Source: Kiritimatiellia bacterium (GTDB lineage Bacteria; Verrucomicrobiota; Kiritimatiellia; RFP12; UBA1067). Taken from it: a stretch of DNA of 58,957 nucleotides. Under the pieces are notes generated by a model. The model was not told the origin of the DNA. It did not search any database and worked only from the letters and a program-made list of their open reading frames with translations. Of this stretch, positions 15,857-24,086 are shown piece after piece. The translations under genes were made by a program, and so were the position numbers. Position 1 is the first letter of the stretch; every line of letters starts with the position of its first letter. The stretch lies in contig JAEDKA010000018.1 of NCBI GenBank assembly GCA_016296065.1, forward strand, positions 1-58,957, written 5' to 3'.

Positions 15857-16828
15857 ATGAAGAACGTACAGGACATAGTGGATCTCGCAAGCGCGTACTA
15901 CGGAAGCGCCGTGCTCTTCGCGGCGATAGACTGCGACGTCTTCGTGCGTGTCGAGAAGGGCGAGTTCGCGGCAGATGTGCCGCGCGGAATGCGGCTTCTG
16001 CTCGACGCGTGCGTGGCGGAGGAGCTACTGGAGAAGCGCGACGGAAAATACTTCAACACGCAGGCCGCGAAGGCGGCGCTTATCCCCGGCTCTCCTGCGG
16101 ACCTCACGAAGGCGATTCGCTACAACCGCGACGTCTATCCGGCATGGGGCCGTCTCGCGGAACTCGCGAAGACTGGAAAGCCGGTGGAGCGTCCGGAAAT
16201 CCATCTCGGCGAAGACGCCGCGCGCACGAAGGCGTTTGCGGCGTCCATGTTCGGACGCGCCATGGGCATCGGCAAGGGAATCGTCCCGATGCTGGAGATC
16301 CCTGCTGGCGCGCGCATCCTCGACCTTGCGGGCGGACCGGCCGCGTACGCGATTCTCATGTGCCAGGCCAATCCCGGCGCGACTTGTGTCACGGTTGACC
16401 TGAAGGCGATATCCGCCGAGGCAGCGGGGTATGTCGCGAAGTTCGGACTTTCGGACCGCATAGAGTGCCGCGCGGGCGACTACCACTCCGACGAATACGA
16501 AACGGAGTCGTACGACGTCGTGACGATCTTCGGCGCGCTCCACCAGGAGAGTCCGGTGCAGATCGTCGACATCCTGCGCCGAGCTCGCCGCGCGCTGAAG
16601 AAGGGCGGAAGGCTCTTCGTCCTCGACATGATGACGGACGCGACGCACACGGCGCCGAAGTTCTCCGCGCTCTTCGCCGTCAACATGGCGCTCACGACCG
16701 AGAACGGATGGGTCTTCTCCGACGAGGAACTCAAAGGCTGGATGCGCGAAGCGGGCTTCGAGCCCAAGGAAACGCGCCAGGTTCCGCCTCCTATGCCACA
16801 CTGGCTCGTGGAGGCGTCGGCCCTCTAG
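15857..16828 (+). CDS. SAM-dependent O-methyltransferase family protein
   Basis: 323 residues. An N-terminal winged-helix/dimerisation-like region (about 1-90) is followed by a Rossmann methyltransferase domain with the SAM-binding motif ARILDLAGGPAAYAI (around residue 150), the acidic VDLKA motif after beta-2, and LKKGGRLFVLDMM. The layout matches the methyltransferase_2 family, which includes plant and bacterial O-methyltransferases and some arsenic- or quinone-related enzymes. The substrate is unknown. AAAGGAGT lies before the ATG. Cotranscription with the upstream alpha-galactosidase is likely from the 24-bp gap, but a functional link is not obvious. The gene converges on the minus-strand kinase gene 39 bp away. 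Confidence 0.75.
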   Translation: MKNVQDIVDLASAYYGSAVLFAAIDCDVFVRVEKGEFAADVPRGMRLLLDACVAEELLEKRDGKYFNTQAAKAALIPGSPADLTKAIRYNRDVYPAWGRLAELAKTGKPVERPEIHLGEDAARTKAFAASMFGRAMGIGKGIVPMLEIPAGARILDLAGGPAAYAILMCQANPGATCVTVDLKAISAEAAGYVAKFGLSDRIECRAGDYHSDEYETESYDVVTIFGALHQESPVQIVDILRRARRALKKGGRLFVLDMMTDATHTAPKFSALFAVNMALTTENGWVFSDEELKGWMREAGFEPKETRQVPPPMPHWLVEASAL

Positions 16829-16867
16829 GCCCGTGCAGGGAGGAAGAAGGACCGCCCCTTATATCCG

Positions 16868-19800
16868 TCAGGCGAAGAGATTACGGAGTTTTTCGCTCGT
16901 GACGGGCTTTGCGATGACCTTGGCGAAGCCGGACATGTCGTAGGTCGATGCGACGTCGATGTCTGCGGTGATGGCTATTACCGGGATCCCGGACAGGGAT
17001 GGATCGGCCTTCATTGCAGTCGCGAGCTGCTGTCCGTCCATTTCCGGCATCCACATGTCAGTGAGGACAGCATCCGGTTTCCAGTCCTTCATCGCCGCAA
17101 GCGCGGCGACACCGTTCTCCGCGAAACGGATGTCCTTTGCCTCGAGATTGCGCAGGTGGATGCCGAGTACCTTGCGGTTGATGGCCATGTCGTCGACGAC
17201 CAGGATGCGTTCGGGTATCCCGCTCGAAAGGTCGGCGTGTCTTGGCGGAACCGAGCGGACAACGTCAAGGGAGGGAATCTTGATGACGAATGTGGTGCCC
17301 TTGCCGACCTCGCTCGTGACATCGACTGTCCCGCCGGCGTTGTCCACCATGCGCTTCACAATGGGCAGGCCCAGACCCGTGCCTCTCATCTTTCCCTCGG
17401 CGTGCTTCATTCGGCTTGAGATGTCCTGGACGAACGGATCGAACAGATGGGCCATTTTTTCGTCTGAAATTCCGCAGCCGGTGTCGCGGACGGTCAGTGA
17501 CAGGGTCTGCGTCGCTGCATCCCATCCGTACTCGACGTCTATCTCTCCGCTATCGGTGAACTTGGCCGAGTTTCCCACGAGGTTGATCAGTATCTGCTTG
17601 AGGCCCTGGTGGGAGAGTTTCAGGATCGGCACGGCCTCCTGCGAGGATCGCCGGACGTGAAGCGGAACGCCGGCGTGCCTGAAGTTGTAGTTGAAGATGG
17701 CGGGGAGTTCCTTGGCCGCCTTTTCGACGTCGCACTCGCCTGAAAGCATGTGCATCGCCCCCGTGTCAAGTTTCGAGAGATCCAGCACGTCGTTGATGAG
17801 GTCCAGAAGGGCGTTGGCGCTTAGCTGGATTCCGTTGATGTACTCCTTTCGACGCTTCTCGCTGCAGTCGGACCGTGCGAGGAACTCGGCGAATCCGATG
17901 ACGGCGTTGAGCGGAGTGCGGAGCTCGTGCGACATCATCGCGAGGAATCTCGTCTTGGCCTTTGAGTATTCCTCCGCGACATTCGTGGCCTCGTTGGCGC
18001 GCTTGACCTGACGCCTCAGCAGAAGCACCATGACGAAGGCGAACGTTGCGGCGATGGACAGCGCCACGAAGCCGGTCACGACGAGAAGCCGCTCGAAATC
18101 CTCCTCCGACATCCCGAACACGCGTTTTGCTATGGTACGTTCCGCAGCGGCCTTTATGAACATCTCCTGGATGTCCTCGGGATCCATCCCCGACACCGCC
18201 TTGCGGATCACGCTCACCAGCTCGCCGGGGATGTCGCGGCGGGCCCACATCTCGAGCGTGCCGTTCTCGTCGCTCGACCCGAGCATGTGCGCGTACGTCT
18301 TCGGGACCGGCAGGGAGAACACGGACACTCCGCCCATCGCCGCGACGTCGGTCTTTTCGGGGTACGGTATCCAGAACTTGGTCTCGCCACGCATGAACTT
18401 GGCTTCGGCCGTGTAGATGCCCGTCTGCGGCTGCGTGTCGAACCTGAGCCCGGTGCGCCGTGAAAGGGCCTCGAGGAACTCCTTTGCGAAGTGGACGATG
18501 TTGCCGTCGGCGTCCTTCAGGTTCACTGGCCACGGGGAGAAGTCGATCATCACGGGGGCGGGGTCGGCGAGGCGGGCCTTGAGCCATTCCGCCTCGGAGA
18601 AGGTGAGCAGGGACATCTCGTCCCGGATGCCGTAGTGCCGTTCGGAGATCATCCGCATGTACTTCGGGAAGTCGTCGCAGACCCTGTCCATCGCCTGCTC
18701 CAACTCGAGGAAGAGGTCGCGCCTGCCGGGCGACACGCACACGTACATGGGATGCGACACGTAGACGTGCAGGGCGCGCTCGTTGTTGAGCTTCGGCGTC
18801 TCTATGTCGACGCAGGCGTCTATCTCGCCTCCGAAGTACGCTTTCATCAGGTCGTCCTCGGTATTGTATTCAAGGCAGACGATGCCTCTCGGGTTCCCGG
18901 TTTTCTCGAGGTTCTGCTTTACGCGGTCTGCGCTGAACGAGCCGGCCAGGAGCCCGACCTTCATGCCCCGCCACGTCGAGTGGTCCCCTGCCTTGAATCG
19001 GCTGTTCCGCTTCGTCCACAGGTACACGCGCAGCATTCCTATCGGCGTGTGCGGATACAGCAGGGTCTTGCTCCGCTCGGCGGAGAATCCGATACCGCCG
19101 ACGACGTCGAGCCGTCCGTCCATCACGTCCTTGAGGCTTTCGGCGTATGTTCCGTAGACGTAGTCGTATGTCCAGCGCGTGTTGCCCGCCACGGCGTTGA
19201 ACCAGTCCTCGATCACCCCCGACCGCTCGCCGTCGGGCGAGAGGGCGAAGAGATGCCCGCGGAGGTAGGCCGCGATGCGCACCCTGTTCTGCGGCCTTGG
19301 GACGCCGAGCAGGCTTTCGCGCAGGGCGTCGTATCTCTCCACGTTGTCGATGTAGCATTCGCGGTATGCCTTCTCGAGCCGGCCGAAAAGCTCTCTTCTG
19401 TCCTTCCTGACGGCGAAGTAGACGTAGCGCGATCCCATCGGCACGACTTCGACGAGTCCTTCTGGACGTCTACCTTCGGGCGTGTAGAGGAAGAGCAGGT
19501 CTATTTTGCCGGATTCAAGCGCCCTGACTGCCCCGGAGCTTGTCTCGAACTCCACGAACTCTGGCGTAAGCGATACTCGCTCGAAGTATTTTGCGCGATC
19601 GGTGTCGTTGCCCTGCGAGACGGGCGAGTAGCCGACCCGCATTGTCGGCCACTGGGTTATGCGCTGCCCGAGCATTTTGCCCGCGCGTTCCCTTGTTGCG
19701 TAGAGCGCAAGGTGCATACGGCCGAGCGGCTGCATCGGGAAGGCGTAGTCCCTGGCTAGCTCCGGAGTCCTGAAAACGCTTCGCAGGACTTCAGCACGCG

Positions 19801-21076
19801 TGCGGTCGAAAAGCGCGTCTGCGCCGAAAGCGATGTCTTGGACCTCGACGCCGGCCTTCCTGAAAACGTCATTCATCACTTCCCGTGCGAAGTGCACGTC
19901 CGCAGCGGCCCAGATGTCCTTGCCGGGATCGCGTTCGCAGTCGGCGACCCCAACGGTTTCGGCGGAGGCCTTCAGCGCGGCGAACGCGACGGCGGCGATG
20001 ATCGCGGCTGCAGCGGCAGCCTTGGCAATGGCCTTCATCACCTTGCGCCTCCTGCGCCGTGACAGGAATTCGCGGATGTCGGGATCCTGCGTCTCCAGGG
20101 TTATGTCCGAGATTGTCTTCATTCCGCCGTTCCCGTCCGAACCGGAGGCTGCAAGCAGTTCGGCGATGCCAGGCGAAGGGCGCTCCTCCTCTGGGGCGTA
20201 CGATCCGGCGGCGTGCGGCGCGCCGGGGTGGAACCCCGCAGCGTCAAGCGCCGCGATCAGCTCCGTCGGGCCTGCATAGCGGTCCTCCGGCCGCTTGGCG
20301 CACATTTTGGCGATGATCTGCGCGAGTTGCGGCGAAACGCCGGGGGCAAACTTGCGGACGTCAGGAACAGGCGAGCCGTCGAGAAGCTGCCGCAGGATGT
20401 CGGTCGGCGTCTCTCCGTCGTATGGACGTCTTCCGGCAAGGAGTTCGAAAAGAATCACCCCGAGCGAGTATATGTCGGCGCGGGGATCGACCGTGCTTGA
20501 GTCTATGGCCTGCTCTGGCGCGATGTAGGCGGGAGTTCCGAGCACTGACGCCGCCATCGTCCGGAGTGAATCCATGCTGTTTGAGACTTTCGCCACCCCG
20601 AGGTCGAGAAGCCGCACCGTGCCGTCTGGGGCAATCATGATGTTCTCCGGCTTCAGGTCGCGGTGAACGAGCCCGAAGCGCTGAGATGTCTCGAGAACGC
20701 TCGCGATCTGGAGAATGATGCCGGCGGCATCCACCTCGGGGAGGGGGCCGCCAAGACCGAGCGCGAGGCGGAGTGTGTCGCCCCTGACGTAGTCCATGAC
20801 CAGATAGTAGACGTCGCGCTTCCCGTCGTATCCGGCGTCATGTACCGCGACGAGGTTTGGGTGATGGATCCTGGATGCAAGCTTGGCCTCGCGGACGAAC
20901 CGCTTTACGTATTCCGGTTTGGCTTTGGCGACATCGCGGTCAAGCACCTTGACCGCAAAGAGCGTATCGAGCATCCCGTGTCGTGCGAGCCATACCGATC
21001 CGAGCCCTCCCTCGCCGAGAAGTCTCTCGATCTTGTAACCGAGGAATGAGTCACCGGGGGTGAACACGTTGGTCAT
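16868..21076 (-). CDS. Ser/Thr kinase - tandem solute-binding-like sensor - hybrid histidine kinase - receiver fusion
   Basis: 1402 residues. A cytoplasmic Ser/Thr kinase domain (about 10-280) has glycine loop GEGGLGSVW, K43, HRDLKPEN (D140) and DLG (D158). A basic stretch then leads to a transmembrane helix (about 348-370). Residues about 372-990 resemble two or three type II periplasmic solute-binding domains in tandem. A second membrane helix lies at about 997-1020. A HisKA domain follows (H1050 in MMSHELRTPL), then HATPase (NLVGNSAKFTD, DTGCGIS, GTGLGLPIVK) and a C-terminal receiver (VVDD, phosphoacceptor about D1340 in LTDMWMPEMDG). All catalytic residues are present. An ATGA overlap with the upstream kinase gene fixes the start at 21076. 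The predicted topology puts the sensor outside and kinase domains of both types inside. It may couple ligand sensing to both Ser/Thr and His-Asp phosphorylation. Confidence 0.87.
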   Translation of the reverse strand: MTNVFTPGDSFLGYKIERLLGEGGLGSVWLARHGMLDTLFAVKVLDRDVAKAKPEYVKRFVREAKLASRIHHPNLVAVHDAGYDGKRDVYYLVMDYVRGDTLRLALGLGGPLPEVDAAGIILQIASVLETSQRFGLVHRDLKPENIMIAPDGTVRLLDLGVAKVSNSMDSLRTMAASVLGTPAYIAPEQAIDSSTVDPRADIYSLGVILFELLAGRRPYDGETPTDILRQLLDGSPVPDVRKFAPGVSPQLAQIIAKMCAKRPEDRYAGPTELIAALDAAGFHPGAPHAAGSYAPEEERPSPGIAELLAASGSDGNGGMKTISDITLETQDPDIREFLSRRRRRKVMKAIAKAAAAAAIIAAVAFAALKASAETVGVADCERDPGKDIWAAADVHFAREVMNDVFRKAGVEVQDIAFGADALFDRTRAEVLRSVFRTPELARDYAFPMQPLGRMHLALYATRERAGKMLGQRITQWPTMRVGYSPVSQGNDTDRAKYFERVSLTPEFVEFETSSGAVRALESGKIDLLFLYTPEGRRPEGLVEVVPMGSRYVYFAVRKDRRELFGRLEKAYRECYIDNVERYDALRESLLGVPRPQNRVRIAAYLRGHLFALSPDGERSGVIEDWFNAVAGNTRWTYDYVYGTYAESLKDVMDGRLDVVGGIGFSAERSKTLLYPHTPIGMLRVYLWTKRNSRFKAGDHSTWRGMKVGLLAGSFSADRVKQNLEKTGNPRGIVCLEYNTEDDLMKAYFGGEIDACVDIETPKLNNERALHVYVSHPMYVCVSPGRRDLFLELEQAMDRVCDDFPKYMRMISERHYGIRDEMSLLTFSEAEWLKARLADPAPVMIDFSPWPVNLKDADGNIVHFAKEFLEALSRRTGLRFDTQPQTGIYTAEAKFMRGETKFWIPYPEKTDVAAMGGVSVFSLPVPKTYAHMLGSSDENGTLEMWARRDIPGELVSVIRKAVSGMDPEDIQEMFIKAAAERTIAKRVFGMSEEDFERLLVVTGFVALSIAATFAFVMVLLLRRQVKRANEATNVAEEYSKAKTRFLAMMSHELRTPLNAVIGFAEFLARSDCSEKRRKEYINGIQLSANALLDLINDVLDLSKLDTGAMHMLSGECDVEKAAKELPAIFNYNFRHAGVPLHVRRSSQEAVPILKLSHQGLKQILINLVGNSAKFTDSGEIDVEYGWDAATQTLSLTVRDTGCGISDEKMAHLFDPFVQDISSRMKHAEGKMRGTGLGLPIVKRMVDNAGGTVDVTSEVGKGTTFVIKIPSLDVVRSVPPRHADLSSGIPERILVVDDMAINRKVLGIHLRNLEAKDIRFAENGVAALAAMKDWKPDAVLTDMWMPEMDGQQLATAMKADPSLSGIPVIAITADIDVASTYDMSGFAKVIAKPVTSEKLRNLFA

Positions 21077-22053
21077 TTGGATGCCTTTCCCGATATGCCG
21101 AGTTTCTGCCACCACCGGCGATTTGGAGCCGGTCCTTCATGTCCGTCGGCACGCTTTTCCGCGGCTGTCATCAGCAAGCTGTCGGAGTCTGCGCGTACGA
21201 GAAGGTCGGCCGCCGCTCCCGATGTCCTCGGCCTGTCCTCGGGCCTTGGCGCGCACATAAGCGAAAGCACATACGCAACTGCGGCGGAGACCTCCGGTCG
21301 CATCGTCCTGACGTCCGGCAGCGGCTCGCCGCGTATCGCCTTCGCAAGCATGCCCATCACCGTGCTGCCTTCGTTGGGGCGCTTGTTTGTGAGCATTTCA
21401 TAAAGGACGACTCCCAGGGAGTATATGTCTGCACGTGCGTCGATGCTGTGGGAGTTCATCATCTGCTCCGGTGCCATGTATGCAGGTGTGCCGACTATCA
21501 TTCCAGCTGTCGTCACCATCGTGGCGTTCGCATCGTCCTCGAACTTGGCGACGCCGAGGTCCGCGAGCTTCGGAGTCCCGTCCTCCGCAAAGAGTATGTT
21601 GTCCGGCTTGATGTCGCGGTGGATCACGCCGCGCCTGTGCGCCGCCTCGAGGGCGAAGGCTATGTGCGAGGCGATTGACACTGCCTCGTTGATAGGAAGG
21701 GGACCTCGTCTGGATAGCAGGTCGGAGAGACTGCCTCCGGGCATGTAGTCCATGAGAATGTAGCAGACTCCTGTTTCGGGGTTCTCCCCTGCGTCGTGGA
21801 CGGAGATGAGGTTTCTGTGGGTGATGCCCATCGCGAACTCGGCCTCGTGGATGAACCGAGTCTGGTAGTCGGCGTCACGCTTCAGGATTTCCGGATCTAT
21901 CACCTTAAGGGCATATTTCCTGCCGTCCGGCGCCACGACAAGATATACAGACCCCATCGATCCGCGGCCAATGAGGCCGCAGACAGTACAATCGCCGAAC
22001 TTGTCGCCGTCCTTGAGATCCACGCGGTGGCTATTGCTTGATAAGTTGCCCAT
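21073..22053 (-). CDS. Stand-alone Hanks-type Ser/Thr protein kinase
   Basis: 326 residues from ATG 22053. A complete kinase domain (about 15-275) shows IGRGSMGSVY, the ALK lysine, HRDIKPDN, DLG in place of DFG, and GTPAYMAPEQ. The C-terminal tail (about 285-326) is short and basic, without a clear membrane helix, so it is probably cytosolic. It overlaps the hybrid kinase gene by four bases (ATGA), so the two should be made together, and one kinase could phosphorylate the other. A GTG start at 22077 would add eight residues and lie 10 nt after the -10 element. That leaderless alternative cannot be excluded. Relatives function in PVC and other bacteria that use Ser/Thr signalling. Its targets are unknown, though the PP2C gene at 2648 could oppose such kinases. 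Confidence 0.85.
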   Translation of the reverse strand: MGNLSSNSHRVDLKDGDKFGDCTVCGLIGRGSMGSVYLVVAPDGRKYALKVIDPEILKRDADYQTRFIHEAEFAMGITHRNLISVHDAGENPETGVCYILMDYMPGGSLSDLLSRRGPLPINEAVSIASHIAFALEAAHRRGVIHRDIKPDNILFAEDGTPKLADLGVAKFEDDANATMVTTAGMIVGTPAYMAPEQMMNSHSIDARADIYSLGVVLYEMLTNKRPNEGSTVMGMLAKAIRGEPLPDVRTMRPEVSAAVAYVLSLMCAPRPEDRPRTSGAAADLLVRADSDSLLMTAAEKRADGHEGPAPNRRWWQKLGISGKASK

Positions 22054-22087
22054 TTCACTATTTCGAGAAGGTCCCACCTATGCGTAA

Positions 22088-22116
22088 ATTATACCAAATC
22101 GCCCGTTTGACAACAA
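22088..22116 (-). promoter_or_regulatory. Promoter of the kinase operon
   Basis: On the minus strand, TTTGGTATAAT has TATAAT at 22093-22088. TTGTTG at 22116-22111 with a 17-nt spacer is a fair -35. Confidence 0.65.
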
Positions 22117-22126
22117 GCGGGAGCAA

Positions 22127-22164
22127 ACAAAAGTCCGGCGGAAACGACTCCGCCGGACTTTTGT
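22127..22164 (-). terminator. Strong terminator of aspS
   Basis: A perfect 16-bp stem (22127-22142 with 22149-22164) has a 6-nt loop. The A-rich and T-rich ends give a T-run on the minus strand, which suits aspS. The same symmetry could stop transcription from the plus side. Confidence 0.85.
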
Positions 22165-22187
22165 CCGTCACTTGGCACTGACTGCCG

Positions 22188-23999
22188 TCACGCCTTCGGC
22201 TGCTCGCCGACTTCGCTGCCGGTTCCGCGGATCTTTATGTGGAGCTCGCGGAGCTGCTGCTCGGTCACGTAGTTTGGCGCGCCCATGAGGAGGTCCTGCG
22301 CCTTCTGGTTCATCGGGAACGCAATGACCTCGCGGATGTTGGGCGTGTCGGTGAGGAGCATGACCATGCGGTCAACGCCCGGGGCGATGCCGCCGTGGGG
22401 CGGGGCGCCGAACTGGAACGCGTTGTAGAGGCAGCCGAACTTCTGCTGGACGACTTCCTTCGGATAGCCGGCGATCTCGAACGCCTTCTCCATGATGTCG
22501 ATGCGGTGGTTGCGGATCGCGCCCGAGGAGAGCTCGATGCCGTTGCAGACGACGTCGTACTGGTAAGCCTCGATGGAAAGCGGGTCCTTGGTGTTGAGAG
22601 CCTCGAGTCCGCCCTGCGGCATCGAGAAGGGGTTGTGCGAGAAGATGATCTTGCCGGTCTCGGGATCCTTCTCGAAGAACGGGAAGTCGACGATCCAGCA
22701 GAACTTGTAGCACTTCTTCTCGCGGATGTCGTTCGTCATGTGGTCCGCGATGTCAGTACGAACGAGTCCCGAAAGGCGGTGGCACTCGTCGACGGGCGCG
22801 GCCATGAAGAAGAGCGCGTCGCCCGGCTCCATGCCGGAGATCTTCTTCATCTCCTCGAGCTGGTCGGCCGAGAGGAACTTTGCGATCGGACCCTTGAGCT
22901 CGCCTTCCTTAGTCCAGGAGATGTAGCCGAGTCCCTTGCCGCCGTTCTCCTTGACGAACGCCTCGCGCTTGTCGAACCACGTCCTGGTCTCGACGCCGAC
23001 GATTCCCTTGACGAGAAGGCCCTTGACGAGTCCGCCGTTGGCGACGCACGCCGCGAACGCCTTGAAGTCGGCCTTCGCGAAGAAGTCGGACATGTTGATC
23101 CACTTGAGCGGATTGCGGAGGTCCGGCTTGTCGGAGCCGTAGACCATCATCGCGTCGCGGTACTTGATGCGCGGCCAAGGCGCCGCGTTGCACTCCCACG
23201 TCGAGAACTTCTTGAACGTCGCGCTCACCACGTCCTCTACGACGGCGAATATCTCGTCCTGCGTGACGTAGCTCATCTCGATGTCCATCTGGTAGAACTC
23301 GCCCGGCGAGCGGTCCGCGCGCGCGGCCTCGTCGCGGAAGCACGGCGCGATCTGGAAGTACTTGTCGAAGCCCGAGACCTGCAGGAGCTGCTTGAACATC
23401 TGCGGCGCCTGCGGAAGGGCGTAGAACATGCCGCGGTGGATGCGGCTCGGCACGAGGTAGTCGCGCGCGCCCTCGGGCGAGGAGGCAGTGAGGATCGGGG
23501 TCTGGAACTCGTTGAAGCCCTTGGCCCACATCTGCTCGCGCAGGAAGCGGATCACCTGCGACCTGAGGACTATGTTGTTGTGGAGCTTCTCGCGGCGGAG
23601 GTCGAGGAAGCGGTACTGGAGGCGCACGTCCTCCGACTCGTCGGCCTTCTCGTCCGGAATGTAGAGGGGCGTCACCTGCGAGGCCGACTCCATCACGAGC
23701 TCGTTCGCCTCGATCTCGATCTCGCCAGTCGGCAGGTCGGGGTTGATCGTGTCGGGAGTGCGGAGCTTCACCTCGCCCGTCACCGTGATGACGCTCTCGA
23801 GGTGTGCCTTCTCGACGAGGCCGAAGAAGCTGCGCGAGGGATGGACAACGATCTGTGTCAGGCCATAGTGGTCGCGGAGGTCCACGAAGAGGATCCCGCC
23901 GTGGTCCCTGAGGCGGAACATCCAGCCGGAAAGTCTGACGGTCTTGCCCGCGTCGCTGGCGCGGAGCTCGTTGCAGGTATGGGTACGATACGGATGCAT
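22188..23999 (-). CDS. aspS: Aspartyl-tRNA synthetase
   Basis: 603 residues. It charges tRNA-Asp with aspartate in the cytosol. Domain order is that of bacterial AspRS: an N-terminal OB anticodon-binding domain (about 1-110), a class II catalytic core interrupted by the bacterial GAD insertion, and a C-terminal extension. Motif 2 is visible as FRDEAARADRSPGEFYQMDI. Motif 3 is GGIAPGVDRMVMLL near the end. PSRIHRGMFYALPQAPQMFK is the conserved flipping-loop region. In-frame codons reach 24101, but the ATG at 23999 is chosen because AGGAG lies just before it, the promoter lies upstream, and the protein then begins with the OB domain. The gene diverges from hydE. Confidence 0.95.
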   Translation of the reverse strand: MHPYRTHTCNELRASDAGKTVRLSGWMFRLRDHGGILFVDLRDHYGLTQIVVHPSRSFFGLVEKAHLESVITVTGEVKLRTPDTINPDLPTGEIEIEANELVMESASQVTPLYIPDEKADESEDVRLQYRFLDLRREKLHNNIVLRSQVIRFLREQMWAKGFNEFQTPILTASSPEGARDYLVPSRIHRGMFYALPQAPQMFKQLLQVSGFDKYFQIAPCFRDEAARADRSPGEFYQMDIEMSYVTQDEIFAVVEDVVSATFKKFSTWECNAAPWPRIKYRDAMMVYGSDKPDLRNPLKWINMSDFFAKADFKAFAACVANGGLVKGLLVKGIVGVETRTWFDKREAFVKENGGKGLGYISWTKEGELKGPIAKFLSADQLEEMKKISGMEPGDALFFMAAPVDECHRLSGLVRTDIADHMTNDIREKKCYKFCWIVDFPFFEKDPETGKIIFSHNPFSMPQGGLEALNTKDPLSIEAYQYDVVCNGIELSSGAIRNHRIDIMEKAFEIAGYPKEVVQQKFGCLYNAFQFGAPPHGGIAPGVDRMVMLLTDTPNIREVIAFPMNQKAQDLLMGAPNYVTEQQLRELHIKIRGTGSEVGEQPKA

Positions 24000-24026
24000 T
24001 ATGTATTCTCCTAAAAATTGGCGAAT

Positions 24027-24037
24027 ATTATACCATA
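24027..24037 (-). promoter_or_regulatory. Extended -10 promoter of aspS
   Basis: Minus-strand ATGGTATAAT has TATAAT at 24032-24027. The start is 27 nt further on, behind an AGGAG site. It is back-to-back with the hydE promoter, the two -10 elements being 37 bp apart. Confidence 0.65.
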
Positions 24038-24064
24038 TTTTGCGGTTGCTATGGGGCGAATGCA

Positions 24065-24075
24065 TTTGGTAGAAT
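24065..24075 (+). promoter_or_regulatory. Extended -10 promoter of hydE-mnmA
   Basis: TTTGGTAGAAT has TAGAAT at 24070-24075. A TTGCTA at 24046-24051 with an 18-nt spacer could be a -35. The ATG at 24087 is 11 nt after the -10, with no Shine-Dalgarno. Confidence 0.6.
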
Positions 24076-24086
24076 ATGCGCCCGAA

